9,764 nucleotides of DNA from DASTCC01 sp035711465 (lineage in GTDB: Bacteria > Acidobacteriota > Vicinamibacteria > Vicinamibacterales > SCN-69-37), in contig DASTCC010000390.1 of NCBI GenBank assembly GCA_035711465.1, positions 1-9,764 on the forward strand, written 5' to 3'. The notes below the pieces were generated by a model. The model had not been told where the DNA came from and made no database searches. It saw only the letters and a program-made list of their open reading frames with translations. Positions 8,102-9,764 of the stretch are shown in pieces; the first letter of the stretch is position 1; each line of letters begins with the position of its first letter. The translations under genes and the position numbers were made by a program.

Positions 8102-8143
8102 GAGCACCCAGCACCGAGCACCCAGCACCGAGCACCGAGCACA
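8102..8143 (+). repeat. Six-copy heptamer array between liuB and liuC
   Basis: Six contiguous 7-base units fill the gap: GAGCACC, CAGCACC, GAGCACC, CAGCACC, GAGCACC and GAGCACA. The array begins two bases after the liuB stop and ends three bases before the liuC ATG at 8147. The last unit places GAG seven bases upstream of the ATG, the only ribosome-site-like match. It has the same 7-base period as the elements at 1440 and 1998, but the unit sequence is unrelated. Confidence 0.88.
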
Positions 8144-8146
8144 ACC

Positions 8147-8947
8147 ATGTCCTTACTCGAAATCGTCCCCGGCGCGGTGACGCGCGTCACGCTCAATCGG
8201 CCCGACGTCCGCAACGCGCTGAACGAGGAGCTGATTCAGGCGCTGACGGCCTGGGCGAAGAGCGTCCCCGCGGATGGCTCGGTGCGCGTCGTCGTGCTGC
8301 AGGGCGCCGGGTCGGTGTTCTGTGCCGGCGCGGACCTGCAGTGGATGTCGAAGCTCGTCGACTACACGCAGGAGGAGAATCTGGCCGACGCCTCCGACGC
8401 GGCGCGGATGTTCCTGGCGATCGACACGCTGCCCGTCCCCGTGATCGCGCGAATCCACGGCGCCGCGCTGGGCGGCGGCATCGGCCTCGCCGCCGTCTGC
8501 GACGTCGTCGTCGCCGCGGAAGACGCGATCTTCGGGCTCACCGAAGTGACGCTGGGCATCCTGCCGGCGATGATCTCGCCCTACGTCGTTCGCAAGGTTG
8601 GACTCTCGGCCGCGCGCGAGCTCTGCCTCAGCGGCGCGCGCTTCTCGGCGGCGCGCGCCAGGGAGATCGGCCTCGTCCACGAGATCGTCGCGGCCGACCG
8701 GCTCGATCTCACCGTCGATCGCCACGTCCAGCTGTTCATGAAAGCGGCGCCGACGGCGGTTGCCGCGACGAAGCGGCTGCTCGCGCACGTCAGCGGCCTG
8801 CATCCCGCCGATGCGTTGCCGATGACGGTCGAAGCGATCGCGGCGCAGCGGGTCTCACGCGAAGGCCAGGAAGGCATGCGCGCGTTTCTCGAGAAGCGCG
8901 CCCCCGGCTGGACGTCCGGCGGCGGCAAGCCTCCCGTCAAGAGATGA
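8147..8947 (+). CDS. liuC: Methylglutaconyl-CoA hydratase-like enzyme (crotonase family)
   Basis: A 266-residue crotonase. In the Liu pathway this enzyme hydrates 3-methylglutaconyl-CoA, the carboxylase product, to HMG-CoA. Landmarks are CAGADLQWM at 59-67, the oxyanion-hole block AALGGGIGLA at 106-115, and FGLTEVTLGILPAMISPYVV at 129-148. The last is a LiuC-type segment. Of the two classical hydratase glutamates, the second is present (Glu133) and the first is replaced by glycine (Gly113), as I recall for LiuC-type enzymes. The C-terminus has MRAFLEKRAPGW. It lies between the two carboxylase subunit genes, which is the main support for the substrate. The start at 8147 follows a heptamer array rather than a normal ribosome site; a GAG seven bases upstream may serve. 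Its stop overlaps liuD by four bases (ATGA). Confidence 0.88.
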   Translation: MSLLEIVPGAVTRVTLNRPDVRNALNEELIQALTAWAKSVPADGSVRVVVLQGAGSVFCAGADLQWMSKLVDYTQEENLADASDAARMFLAIDTLPVPVIARIHGAALGGGIGLAAVCDVVVAAEDAIFGLTEVTLGILPAMISPYVVRKVGLSAARELCLSGARFSAARAREIGLVHEIVAADRLDLTVDRHVQLFMKAAPTAVAATKRLLAHVSGLHPADALPMTVEAIAAQRVSREGQEGMRAFLEKRAPGWTSGGGKPPVKR

Positions 8948-9764
8948 TCCGGCGGCTGCTCATCGCCAACCGGGGCGAGATCGCGCTTCGTGTGATCCGG
9001 ACGTGTCGCGAGATGGGCATCGCGACGGTGGCGGTGTACTCCGACGCTGATGCCGCGGCGCCCCACGTCGAGGCGGCCGACGACGCCGTGCGTCTTGGTC
9101 CGGCGGCGGCGTCAGAGAGCTACCTGAAGATCGCGGCGGTGATCGACGCGGCGAAGAAGACCGGCGCCACCGCGATTCATCCCGGCTACGGCTTCCTCGC
9201 GGAGAACGCCGATTTCGCGCGCGCGTGCGAAGGCGCCGGCATCGTCTTCGTCGGACCGCCGGCGTCAGTGATCGAGCGGATGGGATCGAAGACGGCGGCG
9301 CGCGACGCCGCCCGGGCGGCGGGCGTCCCGATCGTGCCGGGCAGCACGCCTCGCGATCAGTCGGCGGCGGCGCTGGCGGCAGCGGTCGCCGAAACGGGCT
9401 TGCCGGCGCTGCTCAAGGCCACCGCCGGGGGCGGCGGCAAAGGCATGCGGACCGTCCGCGCGGCCGACGAGATCGCCGCCGCGGTCGAGTCCGCGTCCCG
9501 CGAAGCGCTGCGCGCGTTCGGGGACGGCACGCTCTACGTCGAACGCCAAATCGATCGCGCGCGGCACGTCGAAGTACAGATCTTCGGCGACAGCCGCGGC
9601 CACGTCGTTCACGTGTTCGAGCGCGACTGCTCGCTGCAGCGGCGGCATCAGAAGGTGATCGAGGAGGCGCCGGCGCCGCGGCTTACGGCCGCGGTGCGAG
9701 CGCGCCTGCACGAAGCGGCGCTGGCCGCGGCGAGAGGCGTCGGCTACGTCAACGCGGGCACCAT
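8944..9764 (+). CDS. liuD: Methylcrotonyl-CoA carboxylase, biotin carboxylase (alpha) subunit, N-terminal part
   Basis: The frame opens with ATG at 8944, overlapping the liuC stop as ATGA, and stays open to the end of the window (273 residues). The full protein in this family is about 650-670 residues, so the rest of the ATP-grasp domain and the biotinyl domain lie beyond. The N-terminus IRRLLIANRGEIALRVIRTC is the signature of biotin carboxylases. HPGYGFLAENADFA is at 79-92. KATAGGGGKGMR at 158-169 is the ATP-binding glycine loop, and ERDCSLQRRHQKVIEEAP at 226-243 is the conserved bicarbonate/biotin region. It carboxylates biotin using ATP and bicarbonate and partners with LiuB. Operon context favours 3-methylcrotonyl-CoA; propionyl- or geranyl-CoA carboxylases share this N-terminal domain, so specificity is inferred from the neighbours. 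Confidence 0.93.
   Translation, partial: MIRRLLIANRGEIALRVIRTCREMGIATVAVYSDADAAAPHVEAADDAVRLGPAAASESYLKIAAVIDAAKKTGATAIHPGYGFLAENADFARACEGAGIVFVGPPASVIERMGSKTAARDAARAAGVPIVPGSTPRDQSAAALAAAVAETGLPALLKATAGGGGKGMRTVRAADEIAAAVESASREALRAFGDGTLYVERQIDRARHVEVQIFGDSRGHVVHVFERDCSLQRRHQKVIEEAPAPRLTAAVRARLHEAALAAARGVGYVNAGT

Overview
The window is uniformly GC-rich DNA with dense bacterial coding and strongly G/C-ending codons. The 5' gene is the C-terminal part of a MacB/FtsX-type permease of the long 'orphan' kind (ADOP) that is greatly expanded in Acidobacteriota. Together with short heptamer repeats in the gaps, this suggests a soil-type acidobacterium, perhaps of the Vicinamibacteria. That placement is inferred from gene style; there is no marker gene here.

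Layout: (1) 1-1425, plus strand, the truncated permease. (2) 1426-2069, a repeat-rich island. It holds a small unrecognised minus-strand gene (1606-1971), a nine-copy decamer array (1517-1607) running into that gene's stop codon, and two inward-facing copies of a heptamer-plus-GC element (1440-1481 and 1998-2046) on either side. (3) 2070-6230, a tightly packed minus-strand operon. In transcription order it encodes a YtxH-like small membrane protein, a YihY/BrkB-family membrane protein, a DUF255 thioredoxin-fold/six-hairpin protein (SSP411/YyaL family) and a crotonase-family hydratase. The spacings are 21, 11 and 1 bases. (4) 6231-6283, a 53-base divergent promoter region. (5) 6284-9764, a plus-strand operon: a 67-residue zinc-ribbon protein, then liuB (carboxyltransferase subunit), liuC (methylglutaconyl-CoA hydratase-like) and the start of liuD (biotin carboxylase subunit), which runs off the end.

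How the genes work together: liuD and liuB form a biotin-dependent 3-methylcrotonyl-CoA carboxylase and liuC hydrates its product, 3-methylglutaconyl-CoA, so this is the middle of the leucine/isovalerate catabolic route. The other Liu enzymes (isovaleryl-CoA dehydrogenase, HMG-CoA lyase) are not in the window. The minus-strand operon joins envelope proteins with a thioredoxin-like protein and a second hydratase; no shared pathway is evident. The least explained items are the repeat island around the 1606-1971 gene, the heptamer array that replaces a normal ribosome-binding region before liuC, and the zinc-ribbon protein heading the liu operon from an apparently leaderless start. I found no tRNA, rRNA, CRISPR array or transposase.
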